Source of the DNA: Streptomyces capillispiralis
GTDB taxonomy: Bacteria; Actinomycetota; Actinomycetes; Streptomycetales; Streptomycetaceae
Assembly: GCF_007829875.1 (NCBI RefSeq)
Contig: NZ_VIWV01000001.1
Coordinates: 1,488,001-1,552,000 of the forward strand
DNA: 64,000 bases
Reading direction: 5' to 3'
This document shows, in pieces, positions 18,245-27,516 of the stretch; the first letter of the stretch is position 1; each line of letters opens with the position of its first letter. The notes below the pieces were generated by a model that was not told the origin of the DNA, did not search any database, and worked only from the letters and a program-made list of their open reading frames with translations. The translations under genes and the position numbers were made by a program.

Positions 18245-19240
18245 TGTCGCCTCCACGAGTTTGCCGACGGCGGCGACGACGTCGTGCGCGGTCACCTCGT
18301 CCAGGCAGGGGTGGCCGGGTACGGGGCACTGCCGCGCCCTGGTGCCGGCGCACGGCGCGCCCTGGTCGCCGAGGAGCACGTACGGCACGCCGTACGGCCG
18401 CCAGCGCTCGGCGGGGACGACGGGTGCGAACAGGGACACCACCGGGGTGCCGACGGCGGCGGCCAGGTGCGCGGGGCCGGTGTTGCCGGTGACCACGCAG
18501 TCGGCGCCGGCGAGCACGCCGGAGAGTTCCGCGGCGCCGGTGCGGCCGCCGAGGTCGAGGGCCCGTTCGCCGGCGACGTACGCGGTCAGGTCCCGCTCCC
18601 CCGCGCCGCCGGTGACCACCACCCGGTGTCCGGCGGCGGCGAGTGCGCGCACCGCCTGCGCGCAGCGGCCGGGGCTCCAGGCGCGGGCGGGCACGCTGGC
18701 GCCCGGGTGGACGACGACGTACCGTCCGGGGCCGGTCAGCGCCCGTGCGGCGGGCGGGGGCAGGACGCGCAGCCGTCCGTCGTCGGGCCGGGGGAAACCG
18801 GCGGCCTCGGCGAGGTCGAGCGCGGCCTCGGCCTCGTGGGCGTGCGGGGCGCGGTGGTGGCGTACGTCGAGGAGGGAGCCGGGGTGGTCCTCGCTGTCGG
18901 CGGCGATGCGGGGGACCCCGGCCAGGCGCAGCAGCAGGGCGGTGGGCAGCGGCGACTGGTGGAAGGAGGTGAGGATCAGCGCGGTGCCGGCGTCGACGGC
19001 GGCGAGGGTGGCGAGGAGGCGGTCGATCTCCTCGCGGTCGACCTGGGGCGGCTGGAAGCCGGTCCAGGGGGAGTCCCAGACGATGACCTCGTCCACGCCG
19101 GGCAGCAGCCGGGCGGCGGGTGCCCCGTGCGGGCCGCACAGCAGGGTCACGGAGTCGGCGCGGGCGGCGACGGCCCGCACGGCGGGCCCGGCGAGCAGGA
19201 CGTCGCCGAAGCTGTCGAGCCGCGTCACGAGGGCCTTCAC
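18242..19240 (-). CDS. Glycosyltransferase family 9 (heptosyltransferase-like)
   Basis: 332 residues. ALVTRLDSFGDVLLAGPAVRA at the N-terminus, LCGPHGAPAARLLPGVDEV, VVVHPGASVPARAWSP, VVVTGGAGERDLTAYV, CVVTGNTGPAHLAAAVGTP and FAPVVPAERWRPYG are GT9/WaaF-type signatures. Four Cys cluster near the C-terminus (CAGTRARQCPVPGHPC), a possible metal or disulfide site seen in some heptosyltransferases. Start GTG 19240 overlaps the upstream phosphatase stop by four bases. Second GT9 of the operon. Confidence 0.92.
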   Translation of the reverse strand: MKALVTRLDSFGDVLLAGPAVRAVAARADSVTLLCGPHGAPAARLLPGVDEVIVWDSPWTGFQPPQVDREEIDRLLATLAAVDAGTALILTSFHQSPLPTALLLRLAGVPRIAADSEDHPGSLLDVRHHRAPHAHEAEAALDLAEAAGFPRPDDGRLRVLPPPAARALTGPGRYVVVHPGASVPARAWSPGRCAQAVRALAAAGHRVVVTGGAGERDLTAYVAGERALDLGGRTGAAELSGVLAGADCVVTGNTGPAHLAAAVGTPVVSLFAPVVPAERWRPYGVPYVLLGDQGAPCAGTRARQCPVPGHPCLDEVTAHDVVAAVGKLVEAT

Positions 19241-19851
19241 ACCCGCCTCCCGTGCGCGTCGTGTGCCGCGCGGGGCGCGGAGACGCCGGGCCCTCCGGCG
19301 CGGTCCGGCCCGTCACCGGGCCGCTCCCACGGCGGGTCGGGCAGGAGCAGCTGTACGGCGGCCGGGAGGTTCTCGGCCACGTGGGGCGCGGCGGCGGTCT
19401 CCTCGGGGCGGGTCTGCGGGGTGGGGACGAGGATGCCGTGGGCGCCGGCGCGGCGCGCGGCCTCCATGTCGGCGCCGATGTCGCCGATGACGACGCAGTC
19501 GGCGGGGTCCACACAGATCCGGCCGGCCGCCCACAGCACCATGCCGGGCCGGGGTTTGCGGCAGTGGCAGCCGTCGTCCGGGCCGTGCGGGCACAGCGCC
19601 CACACGTCGAAGGGGCCCAGCAGTTCCTCGACCCGCCGGTTGACGCGGCGGGCGTCGGCCTCGGTGAGCAGCCCGCGCGCGATGCCGGACTGGTTGGTGA
19701 CGACGCCGGTGCGGATGCCGCGGGCGCGCAGCGTGTCGAGTGCCTCGCGGGCGCCCTCGACGGGCCGCACCAGGCCGGGGTCGGCGTTGTAGGGCACGTC
19801 GTGGACGAGGGTGCCGTCGCGGTCGAACAGCACCGCGCCGACCGGGCTCAT
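19237..19851 (-). CDS. HAD-IIIA phosphatase, GmhB-like (D,D-heptose 1,7-bisphosphate phosphatase family)
   Basis: 204 residues. HAD motif I FDRDGTLVHD, motif II VVTNQSGIARG, motif III/IV CRKPRPGM with GDIGADMEAA. The zinc loop of GmhB-type enzymes is present as CPHGPDDGCHC. In GmhB this reaction produces heptose-1-phosphate for ADP-heptose, which fits the neighbouring GT9 genes. However no isomerase (GmhA) or kinase/adenylyltransferase (HldE) gene is visible nearby. A C-terminal 30-residue Pro/Gly/Arg tail is non-family. Starts ATG 19851 and overlaps the upstream GT2 stop. Confidence 0.88.
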   Translation of the reverse strand: MSPVGAVLFDRDGTLVHDVPYNADPGLVRPVEGAREALDTLRARGIRTGVVTNQSGIARGLLTEADARRVNRRVEELLGPFDVWALCPHGPDDGCHCRKPRPGMVLWAAGRICVDPADCVVIGDIGADMEAARRAGAHGILVPTPQTRPEETAAAPHVAENLPAAVQLLLPDPPWERPGDGPDRAGGPGVSAPRAAHDAHGRRV

Positions 19852-20852
19852 CGGGCCGTCTCCCGCCAGGCGGGGGTGTTGCGGTGGCGCCAGGCCCCGG
19901 CCAGCCGGTGCCAGGTGGCGGCGGGTGGGATGGCCACGCTGGTGGCCAGCATGGTCGTCACCTCCTCGCGGGTGCGCGGGCCTGGGACGATGCGGGCGCG
20001 GGCGAACTCCGCGGTGCCGGCGGCCCAGCCGAGGGCGCAGGCGGTGGCGGCACGGCGGTGCCCGGCGGCGGCGAGGGCGCAGGCGGCGGCCCCGGCGGCG
20101 GTGATCGCGGCGTGCCGGCGGATCCGGCCGCGCGGGGCGACCGCCTTGTCCCACCAGTCGGGCCCGTGCAGGTGCCGCATCAGGGCGTCGTCGGCGTTGC
20201 CGCGCTGCTGGGCCACGGACGCCCAGCGGGAGGCGGGGCGCACGGGGTGCAGGGTGGTGCGGCGGCCCTGACGGATGCGCCAGCCGGCGTCGAGGAGGCG
20301 CAGCGCGAGGTCGGCGTCCTCGCGGAAGGCGCGGGGGAAGCGTTCGTCGAAGCCGCCGGCCTGCCGCAGGGCGTCGCTGCGGTAGGCCATGTCGGCGGTG
20401 ATCCAGCGGGCCTGCACGAGTCCGGCGGTGCCGCGTTCCCAGTCGGTGGGGCGGCGCCCGCCGGGCAGCGGCACGGTGATGACGCCCTGGACGCCGGCGG
20501 TGTCGGGGGACGCCTCCTTGAGGTCCTGGACGAGTTGCGCGCACCAGTGGGGCCCCACCTGGACGTCGTCGTCGAGGAAGGCGACCCAGGGCGTGGTGAC
20601 GGCGCGCAGCCCGGTGTTGCGGGCGGCGGCGGGTCCGCGGCCCCCGCTGGTGCGGACGGTGGTGCGGGCGCGCAGGTCGCCGAGGACGGTCAGCGCGTGC
20701 TCCAGCGCCTCCGAGCGGGGGTCGGGGTCGGGCCGGTCGTCGACGAGGACGATCGCGTCGGGGTGCGGCCCGGTCGCCGCGGCCAGTGCGGCGAGGCAGT
20801 CGGCGAGGGTGCCCCGCACCAGGGTGGGAATCACGACGGAGTACGACGTCAT
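19848..20852 (-). CDS. Glycosyltransferase family 2
   Basis: 334 residues. SVVIPTLVRGTLADCLAAL, LVDDRPD, GRGPAAARNTGLRAV, WVAFLDDDVQVGP (DXD), DERFPRAFREDADLALRLL (ED motif) are GT-A/GT2 hallmarks. The C-terminal ~90 residues include an Ala-rich hydrophobic helix pair (HAAITAAGAAACALAAAGH), suggesting membrane anchoring. ATG 20852 overlaps the stop of a 34-codon frame (ATGA); a GTG twelve bases upstream is an alternative start. It is the first full gene of the glycan operon. Confidence 0.92.
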   Translation of the reverse strand: MTSYSVVIPTLVRGTLADCLAALAAATGPHPDAIVLVDDRPDPDPRSEALEHALTVLGDLRARTTVRTSGGRGPAAARNTGLRAVTTPWVAFLDDDVQVGPHWCAQLVQDLKEASPDTAGVQGVITVPLPGGRRPTDWERGTAGLVQARWITADMAYRSDALRQAGGFDERFPRAFREDADLALRLLDAGWRIRQGRRTTLHPVRPASRWASVAQQRGNADDALMRHLHGPDWWDKAVAPRGRIRRHAAITAAGAAACALAAAGHRRAATACALGWAAGTAEFARARIVPGPRTREEVTTMLATSVAIPPAATWHRLAGAWRHRNTPAWRETAR

Positions 20853-20953
20853 CGGGCCGCCCACCCCCCGGGCACCGCGTACGGCCCGGTCGCCGGCCGG
20901 TGGCGCCCGCCGTTACGGCGCCGGCTGGAGCGCTTGGTTCCGAGGTCGCGCAT
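20849..20953 (-). CDS. 34-residue Arg-rich leader ORF of the glycan operon
   Basis: ATG 20953, with GGAG about twelve bases upstream, encodes MRDLGTKRSSRRRNGGRHR plus 15 more residues; eight of the first 18 residues are basic. Its stop overlaps the GT2 start (ATGA), the same coupling used throughout the operon. No family recognised. Could be a regulatory leader peptide; codon evidence is weak at this size. Confidence 0.45.
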   Translation of the reverse strand: MRDLGTKRSSRRRNGGRHRPATGPYAVPGGWAAR

Positions 20954-21015
20954 GTCGGATGTGCTCCGTCCCTGCGAAACGTGTGGTGCTGCGGGGAAGC
21001 GGGTGCCGCGTTCAC

Positions 21016-21042
21016 AGCTGCCTCAAACACTTGGAGACAGCT
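21016..21042. promoter_or_regulatory. Inverted repeat upstream of glycan operon
   Basis: AGCTGCCTC, nine-base spacer, GAGACAGCT: nine-base arms with one mismatch, about 65 bases upstream of the leader ORF and also upstream of the divergent SRPBCC gene. Located where a promoter or operator is expected. Confidence 0.4.
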
Positions 21043-21200
21043 CAGCACGGTTGGTGCGGGTGTGCGAGGTTCGCGGTGTTCCGTCCGGCAGCGCGAGGGC
21101 CGTGGGGCGGGCCGGGGCGGCCTCCGCACCGAGGGGGGCCGTTCGGGTGAGCGGCCCCCGCACGTGCCGCCGCCCGGCGGGGATTCCCTAGGATCGCCTC

Positions 21201-21641
21201 GTGGCCACCTTCCTTGTCCAGCGCACGGCACCCCTTCCCCCCGACGAGGCGTGGCGCCGCCTGACGGACTGGCCCCGGCACGGCGCGGTGGTCCCCCTCA
21301 CCCGGATCAGGGTGACCACTCCCCCGCCGACGGGCGTCGGCACCCGGGTCGTCGCCCGCACCGGCGTCGGACCGCTCTCCTTCGAGGACCCGATGGAGGT
21401 GACGGTGTGGCGGCCCCCGGTGGACGACTCGCCGGGGCTGTGCCGTCTGGAGAAGCGCGGCCGTGTCGTCCTGGGCTGGGCGGAGATCGAGGTGGGACCC
21501 GGTCCGGGCGGCCGGGCGCGGGTGCGGTGGCGGGAGGACGTCCGGCTGCGTTTCCAGCCGGCGCCGCTGGACGGCGTGGTGGCGCGAGCGGGCGGCCAGG
21601 TCTTCGGACGGGCGGTGAACCGGCTGCTCCGCGAGCCTTGA
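21201..21641 (+). CDS. SRPBCC (START/polyketide-cyclase fold) family protein
   Basis: 146 residues from GTG 21201. Pattern: N-terminal strand ATFLVQRTAPL, PPDEAWRRLTDWPRHGAVVPLT, short hairpin strands ending RWREDVRLRF, and a long C-terminal helix (VFGRAVNRLLREP). This matches the hydrophobic-ligand binding helix-grip fold. No catalytic residues are recognisable. Divergent from the glycan operon and convergent with xdhC, 17 bases away. A generic carrier or lipid-binding role is all that can be said. Confidence 0.8.
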   Translation: MATFLVQRTAPLPPDEAWRRLTDWPRHGAVVPLTRIRVTTPPPTGVGTRVVARTGVGPLSFEDPMEVTVWRPPVDDSPGLCRLEKRGRVVLGWAEIEVGPGPGGRARVRWREDVRLRFQPAPLDGVVARAGGQVFGRAVNRLLREP

Positions 21642-21658
21642 AAGGTCCGCGGGCCGGC

Positions 21659-22810
21659 TCAGGCCACCGATCCGATCCGGCCGGCGGGAGGGGTCCCGTC
21701 GTCGTGGTGGATCGGCGTGTGGGCGCCCGTCAGGGACACCCCGCTGCCGCCGCGCCGGTCCGCGACGATCTCGGCGGCGATGGACAGGGCCGTCTCCTCC
21801 GGCGTACGGGCGCCGAGGTCGAGGCCGATCGGCGACCGCAGCCGCGCCAGCTCCCGCTCGGACAGACCGGCGTCACGCAACCGCTCCAGCCGCTCCAGAT
21901 GCGTCCGGCGCGACCCCATCGCGCCCACGTACGCCACCGGCAGGCGCAACGCCCGCTCCAGCAGCGGCACGTCGAACTTCGCGTCGTGCGTCAGCACGCA
22001 CACCACCGTACGGGCGTCCACCGCCGTGCGCTCCAGGTACCGGTGCGGCCACTCCACCACCACCTCGTCCGCCTCCGGGAAGCGGGCCTGGGTCGCGAAC
22101 ACCGCACGCGCGTCGCACACCGTCACCCGGTGTCCGAGGAACTTCCCCACCCGTACCAGCGCCGACGCGAAGTCGACCGCCCCGAACACGATCATCCGGG
22201 GCGGCGGCACCGACGACTCCACCAGCAACGTCAGCGGCCGCCCGCACCGCGAGCCCCGCTCACCGACCTCCAGCACCCCCGTGCGGCCCGCCTCCAGGTA
22301 CGCGCCCGCCTCGGCCACCACCGTGCGGTCCAGCTCCGGGTGACCGCCCAGGCCCCCCTCGCGGCGGCCGTCCGGGCCCACCACCAGCGCACGGCCCACC
22401 ATCTCCCCCGGCCCGTCCACGACCCGCACCACCGCCGCCGGCTCCCCCCGCACGGCGGCGGCCAGCGCCGGCGCGACCACCGGGCGGACGGCGTCCGCCG
22501 CCCGCACCGGCGTCACCAGGACGTCGATGACCCCGCCGCAGGTCAGCCCCACGGCGAAGGCGTCCTCGTCGCTGTACCCGAAACGCTCGACCACGCTCTC
22601 GCCGTCGGCCAGCGCCTGCCGGCACAGCTCGTACACCGCTCCCTCCACGCACCCCCCGGACACCGAGCCCACCGCCACGCCCCCGGCGTCCACCGCGAGC
22701 GCGGCACCCGGCAGCCGGGGCGCGCTGCCCCCGACCGCCACCACCGTGGCGACCGCGAAGTCACGCCCCTGTTCCACCCACCGGTGCAACTCCTCGGCGA
22801 TGTCCAGCAT
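21659..22810 (-). CDS. xdhC: XdhC/CoxI family molybdoenzyme maturation protein
   Basis: 383 residues. XdhC inserts sulfurated molybdenum cofactor into xanthine dehydrogenase. N-terminal XdhC/CoxI domain (VAVGGSAPRLPGAALAV, SVSGGCVEGAVYELC, LTCGGVIDVLV) and C-terminal Rossmann domain (MIVFGAVDFASALVRV, VCDARAVFATQARFPEADEV, YVGAMGSRRTHLERLERL, LRSPIGLDLGARTPEETALS). A Cys (LTCGG) matches the conserved ligand-binding Cys. Last gene of the xanthine dehydrogenase region on this strand, 45 bases after the permease. Strong assignment from motifs and context. Confidence 0.93.
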   Translation of the reverse strand: MLDIAEELHRWVEQGRDFAVATVVAVGGSAPRLPGAALAVDAGGVAVGSVSGGCVEGAVYELCRQALADGESVVERFGYSDEDAFAVGLTCGGVIDVLVTPVRAADAVRPVVAPALAAAVRGEPAAVVRVVDGPGEMVGRALVVGPDGRREGGLGGHPELDRTVVAEAGAYLEAGRTGVLEVGERGSRCGRPLTLLVESSVPPPRMIVFGAVDFASALVRVGKFLGHRVTVCDARAVFATQARFPEADEVVVEWPHRYLERTAVDARTVVCVLTHDAKFDVPLLERALRLPVAYVGAMGSRRTHLERLERLRDAGLSERELARLRSPIGLDLGARTPEETALSIAAEIVADRRGGSGVSLTGAHTPIHHDDGTPPAGRIGSVA

Positions 22811-22855
22811 GTCTCGGTCCTCCGGGTCCGTGGGGAAGGTGTGCTCGCGGCCTTG

Positions 22856-24313
22856 CTAGTGCACGCCCAGCCAGCTCTCGATCGGGGCGAGGGCGAAGTA
22901 GACCACGAAGATCAGCGTCAGGCCCCACATGAACGCGCCGATCTCGCGGGCCCTGCCCTGGGCGGTCCTGATGGCCGCGTAGGAGATGACCCCGGCGGCC
23001 ACGCCCGCGGTGATGGAGTAGGTGAACGGCATGATCACCACGGTCAGGAAGACCGGGATCGCGGTGGCGCGGTCGGCCCAGTCGACATGGCGGGCGTTCA
23101 TCATCATCATCGCGCCGATCACCACCAGCGCGGCGGCGGCGACCTCGCCCGGCACGATCGCCGTCAGCGGGGTGAAGAAGAGGCAGGCGGCGAAGAAGAG
23201 CCCGGTGACGACGGAGGACAGGCCCGTACGGGCGCCCTCGCCGACGCCGGTGGCGGATTCGACGAACACCGTCTGGCCGGACGCGCCGGAGACCCCGCCG
23301 ATCGCGCCGCCGGCGCCGTCGATGAACAGCGCCCTGGACAGGCCCGGCATCCGGCCCCTGCCGTCGGCGAGCCCGGCCTCCGTGCCGACGCCGATGATGG
23401 TCGCCATCGCGTCGAAGAAGCCCGCGAGGACGAGGGTGAAGACGATCATGCCGACGGTCATCGCCCCGACCTCGCCCCAGCCGCCGAACTCGACCTGTCC
23501 GAAGACCGAGAAGTCGGGCATCGAGACCGCGCCGCCGCGCAGTTCGGGGGCGCCGCTCGCCCACTGCTTCGGGTCGATGACGCCGAAGGCGTTGAGGGCG
23601 ACGGCGAGTACGGTGCCGCCGACGATGCCGATCAGGATGGCGCCGGGGACGCCCCGCGCCTGGAGCATGAAGATCGCCAGGAGGGTGAGGGCGAACAGCA
23701 GCACGGGCCAGCCGGCCAGTTCACCGGCCGGCCCGAGGGTGACCGGGGTCGCCTCGCCCCGGTGCACGAAGCCGGCCTTGTAGAAGCCGATCAGGGCCAC
23801 GAACAGGCCGATGCCCATGGTGATGGCGTGCTTCAGCGCGAGCGGTATCGCGTTCATGATCATCTCGCGCAGCCCGGTGACGACCAGCAGCATGATGACC
23901 ACGCCGTACATCACGCACATGCCCATCGCCTGCGGCCAGGTCATCGCGGGCGCCACCTGCGAGGCGAGCACCCCGGAGACGGACAGGCCGGCGGCGAGCG
24001 CGAGCGGCACCTTGCCGAGGAAGCCCATCAGCAGCGTGCTGAGGGCGGCGGCGAACGCCGTCGCGGTGATCAGGGCGGTCCGGCCGAGGGTGTTCCCGGC
24101 CGCGTCCTCGCCGGACAGGATCAGCGGGTTGAGCAGGAGGATGTACGCCATCGCCATGAAGGTGGTGACGCCGCCGCGCACTTCACGGGCGACCGTGGAT
24201 CCTCGGTGCGTGATGTGGAAGTACCGGTCGAGCCAGGACCGCCCGGCCGGGACGCGGGTTCCCGCGCCCGCGTCGTCGGCGGTGGTCCTCGGCTCCACGG
24301 ACTGCTGGGTCAT
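22856..24313 (-). CDS. NCS2-family purine permease (AzgA-like)
   Basis: 485-residue integral membrane transporter with about 12-14 hydrophobic segments. Evidence: GVTTFMAMAYILLLNPLILS at the N-terminus, GLREMIMNAIPLALKHAITMGIGLFVALIG, FDAMATIIGVGTEAG, GASGQTVFVESATGVGEGARTGLSSVVTG. These are typical of hypoxanthine/guanine (AzgA/GhxP) type permeases rather than xanthine-specific ones, inferred from the EAG and long TM1 style. ATG 24313 has GGGAGAGG in front. A structured leader that could mask this ribosome site lies upstream. Supplies purine to the xanthine dehydrogenase encoded upstream. Confidence 0.92.
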   Translation of the reverse strand: MTQQSVEPRTTADDAGAGTRVPAGRSWLDRYFHITHRGSTVAREVRGGVTTFMAMAYILLLNPLILSGEDAAGNTLGRTALITATAFAAALSTLLMGFLGKVPLALAAGLSVSGVLASQVAPAMTWPQAMGMCVMYGVVIMLLVVTGLREMIMNAIPLALKHAITMGIGLFVALIGFYKAGFVHRGEATPVTLGPAGELAGWPVLLFALTLLAIFMLQARGVPGAILIGIVGGTVLAVALNAFGVIDPKQWASGAPELRGGAVSMPDFSVFGQVEFGGWGEVGAMTVGMIVFTLVLAGFFDAMATIIGVGTEAGLADGRGRMPGLSRALFIDGAGGAIGGVSGASGQTVFVESATGVGEGARTGLSSVVTGLFFAACLFFTPLTAIVPGEVAAAALVVIGAMMMMNARHVDWADRATAIPVFLTVVIMPFTYSITAGVAAGVISYAAIRTAQGRAREIGAFMWGLTLIFVVYFALAPIESWLGVH

Positions 24314-24317
24314 GGTG

Positions 24318-24374
24318 CCTCTCCCAAGGTTCACAGGGCCCCCGCGCCTTCGGCGAAGGCACGGGATTTGGGAG
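24318..24374 (-). promoter_or_regulatory. Structured 5' leader masking the permease ribosome site
   Basis: On the permease strand, CTCCCAA (24374-24368) is complementary to TTGGGAG (24327-24321), which contains the Shine-Dalgarno. Between them an inner stem CCCGtGCCTTC/GAAGGCgCGGG closes a GCC loop with one mismatch. A switchable leader is suggested. No known riboswitch class was matched. Confidence 0.45.
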
Positions 24375-24526
24375 GTGCCGGACCCGGGGGACGGCCCGGT
24401 ACTGCACCTTCAGTGGGGTGCGGCGCCGGGCCGCCCGCGGGGTGCCGCGGGTCGCCCGGTGCCGGGGCCGCGGCGCGCGTCCGTGCCGCCCCGTGGGGGG
24501 GCCGGGCGCGCGCCACGGCAGCGGGG

Positions 24527-26911
24527 TCACGGCGTCCCGGTGAGGTGTTCCGGGCGTACCGGTGTCCTGTTCAGCTCCAGGCCCGTCGCGTTCCGGATGG
24601 CCGCGAGGACCGCCGGGGTGGACGACAGGGTGGGTGCCTCGCCGACGCCGCGCAGCCCGTACGGGGCGTGCTCGTCGGCGAGTTCGAGCACGTCGACGGG
24701 GATGGTCGGCGTGTCGAGGATCGTGGGGATGAGGTAGTCCGTGAAGGAGGGGTTCTTCACCTTCGCGGTCTTCGGGTCGACGACGATCTCCTCCATGACC
24801 GCCACGCCCAGGCCCTGGGTGGTGCCGCCCTGGATCTGGCCGATGACGGACAGCGGGTTGAGCGCCTTGCCGACGTCCTGCGCGCAGGCCAGTTCGACGA
24901 CCTTCACCAGGCCGAGTTCGGTGTCGACCTCGACGACGGCGCGGTGCGCGGCGAAGGAGTACTGGACGTGGCCGTTGCCCTGCCCGGTGCGCAGGTCGAA
25001 GGGTTCGGTCGGCCGGTGCCGCCACTCCTCCTCGACCTCCACGGCCTCGTCGCCGAGGACGTCGGCCAGGTCGGCGAGGACCTCGCCGCCGTCGGTGACG
25101 ACCTTGCCGCCCTCCAGCAGGAGTTCGGCGGTCGCCCACGCCGGGTGGTACGGCCCGAACCGGCGCCGGCCGAGCTCCAGCACCTTCTCGCGCACCAGCT
25201 CGCAGGCGTGGCGGACCGCGCCGCCGGTGACGTACGTCTGCCGCGACGCCGAGGTCGAACCGGCCGAGCCCACCCGGGTGTCGGCCGGGTGGATGGTGAC
25301 CTGGCCGACGCCCAGCTCGGTGCGGGCGATCTGCGCGTGGACGGTGACACCGCCCTGGCCGACCTCGGCCATCGCGGTGTGCACGGTGGCGACCGGTTCC
25401 CCGCCGACCACCTCCATCCGCACGCGGGCGGTAGAGTAGTCGTCGAAGCCCTCGGAGAAGCCGACGTTCTTGATGCCTACCGCGTAGCCGACGCCGCGGA
25501 CGACGCCCTCGCCGTGCGTGGTGTTGGACAGGCCGCCGGGCAGCTGGCGCACGTCGGCGCCCTCGCTGGACTCCCACTGGCGCTCCGGCGGCATCGGCAT
25601 CGCCTTGACGCGGCGCAGGAGTTCGGCGACCGGTGCCGGGGAGTCGACGGGCTGCCCGGTGGGCATGAGCGTGCCCTGTTCCATCGCGTTGCGCTGCCGG
25701 AACTCAACCGGGTCCAGGCCGAGTTCCCTCGCCACCTTGTCCATCTGCGCCTCGTAGGCGAAGCACGCCTGGACCGCGCCGAAGCCGCGCATGGCGCCGC
25801 AGGGCGGGTTGTTGGTGTAGAGGGCGATGGCCTCGATCTCGACGTCGTCGACGACGTACGGTCCGATGCCGAGCGAGGCGGCGTTGCCGACCACGGCCGG
25901 GGAGGCGGAGGCGTACGCGCCGCCGTCGAGGACGATGCGGCACTTGACGTGGGTCAGCCTGCCGTCGCGGGTGGCGCCGTGCTCGTAGAACAGCTTGGCC
26001 GGGTGGCGGTGGACGTGGCCGAAGAACGACTCGAAGCGGTTGTAGACGATCTTGACGGGTTTGCCGGTGCGCAGCGCCAGCAGACAGGCGTGGATCTGCA
26101 TGGACAGGTCCTCGCGCCCGCCGAACGCGCCGCCGACGCCGGCCAGCGTCATCCGCACCTTGTCCTCGGGCAGGCCGAGGACGGGGGCGATCTGGCGCAG
26201 GTCGGAGTGGAGCCACTGGGTGGCGATGTAGAGGTGGACGCCGCCGTCCTCCTCGGGGACGGCGAGCCCGGACTCGGGGCCGAGGAAGGCCTGGTCCTGC
26301 ATGCCGAAGGTGTACTCGCCCTCGACGATCACGTCCGCGCGGCGCCGGGCGGCGGCCACGTCGCCGCGCACGATGGGCTGGCGGTGGACGACGTTGGGGT
26401 GCGGGACGTGGCCGATGTGGTGGTCGTCGCGGTGCTCGTGGACGAGGACCGCGTCCGGGGCGAGCGCGGAGGCCTCGTCGGTGACGACGGGGAGGTCGCG
26501 GTACTCGACCCTGATCTTCGCGGCGGCGCGGCGGGCGGTCTCCGGGTGGTCGGCGGCGACGATCGCGACGGGCTCGCCGTGGTGGCGGACCTTGCCGTGC
26601 GCGAGGACCGGGGTGTCCTGGATCTCCAGCCCGTAGTGCTTCACACCGGTCGGCAGGTCGTCGTACGTCATGACGGCGTAGACGCCCGGGGTGGCGAGGG
26701 CCTCACCGGTGTCGATCGACACGATCTCGGCGTGGGCGACGGTGGAGCGCAGGATGTGGCCCCACAACATGTCCTCGTGCCACATGTCGGAGGAGTACGC
26801 GAACTCGCCGGTGACCTTGAGGGTGCCGTCGGGGCGGAGGGTGGACTCGCCGATGCCGCCCCTGGTCCCCGAGCCCTGCGTGATCTTGGTGGGAATCCCG
26901 TTCGTCGGCAT
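24527..26911 (-). CDS. xdhB: Xanthine dehydrogenase, molybdopterin-binding subunit
   Basis: 794 residues. Oxidises hypoxanthine to xanthine and urate at the Mo site. RPDGTLKVTGEFAYSSDM, HGKVRHHGEPVAIVAADH, QDQAFLGPESGLAV, AGVGGAFGGREDLSMQIHAC, RGFGAVQACFAYEAQMD, QGGVTVHAQIARTELG, and the C-terminal LRGVGEAPTLSSTPAVLAA, whose Glu is the catalytic base of this family. Full length for bacterial three-subunit enzymes. ATG 26911 starts two bases after the 2Fe-2S subunit stop. Symbol convention for subunits varies between species, so the letter is tentative. Confidence 0.94.
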   Translation of the reverse strand: MPTNGIPTKITQGSGTRGGIGESTLRPDGTLKVTGEFAYSSDMWHEDMLWGHILRSTVAHAEIVSIDTGEALATPGVYAVMTYDDLPTGVKHYGLEIQDTPVLAHGKVRHHGEPVAIVAADHPETARRAAAKIRVEYRDLPVVTDEASALAPDAVLVHEHRDDHHIGHVPHPNVVHRQPIVRGDVAAARRRADVIVEGEYTFGMQDQAFLGPESGLAVPEEDGGVHLYIATQWLHSDLRQIAPVLGLPEDKVRMTLAGVGGAFGGREDLSMQIHACLLALRTGKPVKIVYNRFESFFGHVHRHPAKLFYEHGATRDGRLTHVKCRIVLDGGAYASASPAVVGNAASLGIGPYVVDDVEIEAIALYTNNPPCGAMRGFGAVQACFAYEAQMDKVARELGLDPVEFRQRNAMEQGTLMPTGQPVDSPAPVAELLRRVKAMPMPPERQWESSEGADVRQLPGGLSNTTHGEGVVRGVGYAVGIKNVGFSEGFDDYSTARVRMEVVGGEPVATVHTAMAEVGQGGVTVHAQIARTELGVGQVTIHPADTRVGSAGSTSASRQTYVTGGAVRHACELVREKVLELGRRRFGPYHPAWATAELLLEGGKVVTDGGEVLADLADVLGDEAVEVEEEWRHRPTEPFDLRTGQGNGHVQYSFAAHRAVVEVDTELGLVKVVELACAQDVGKALNPLSVIGQIQGGTTQGLGVAVMEEIVVDPKTAKVKNPSFTDYLIPTILDTPTIPVDVLELADEHAPYGLRGVGEAPTLSSTPAVLAAIRNATGLELNRTPVRPEHLTGTP

Positions 26912-26913
26912 GC

Positions 26914-27515
<602 letters not shown>

Positions 27516-27516
<1 letters not shown>

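Noticed and set aside
20951..21191. Plus-strand frame starting MSDVLRPCETCGAAGKR in the glycan/SRPBCC intergenic region
   Set aside because: Codon pattern irregular, no ribosome site, and it overlaps the divergent control region; looks like a chance frame.
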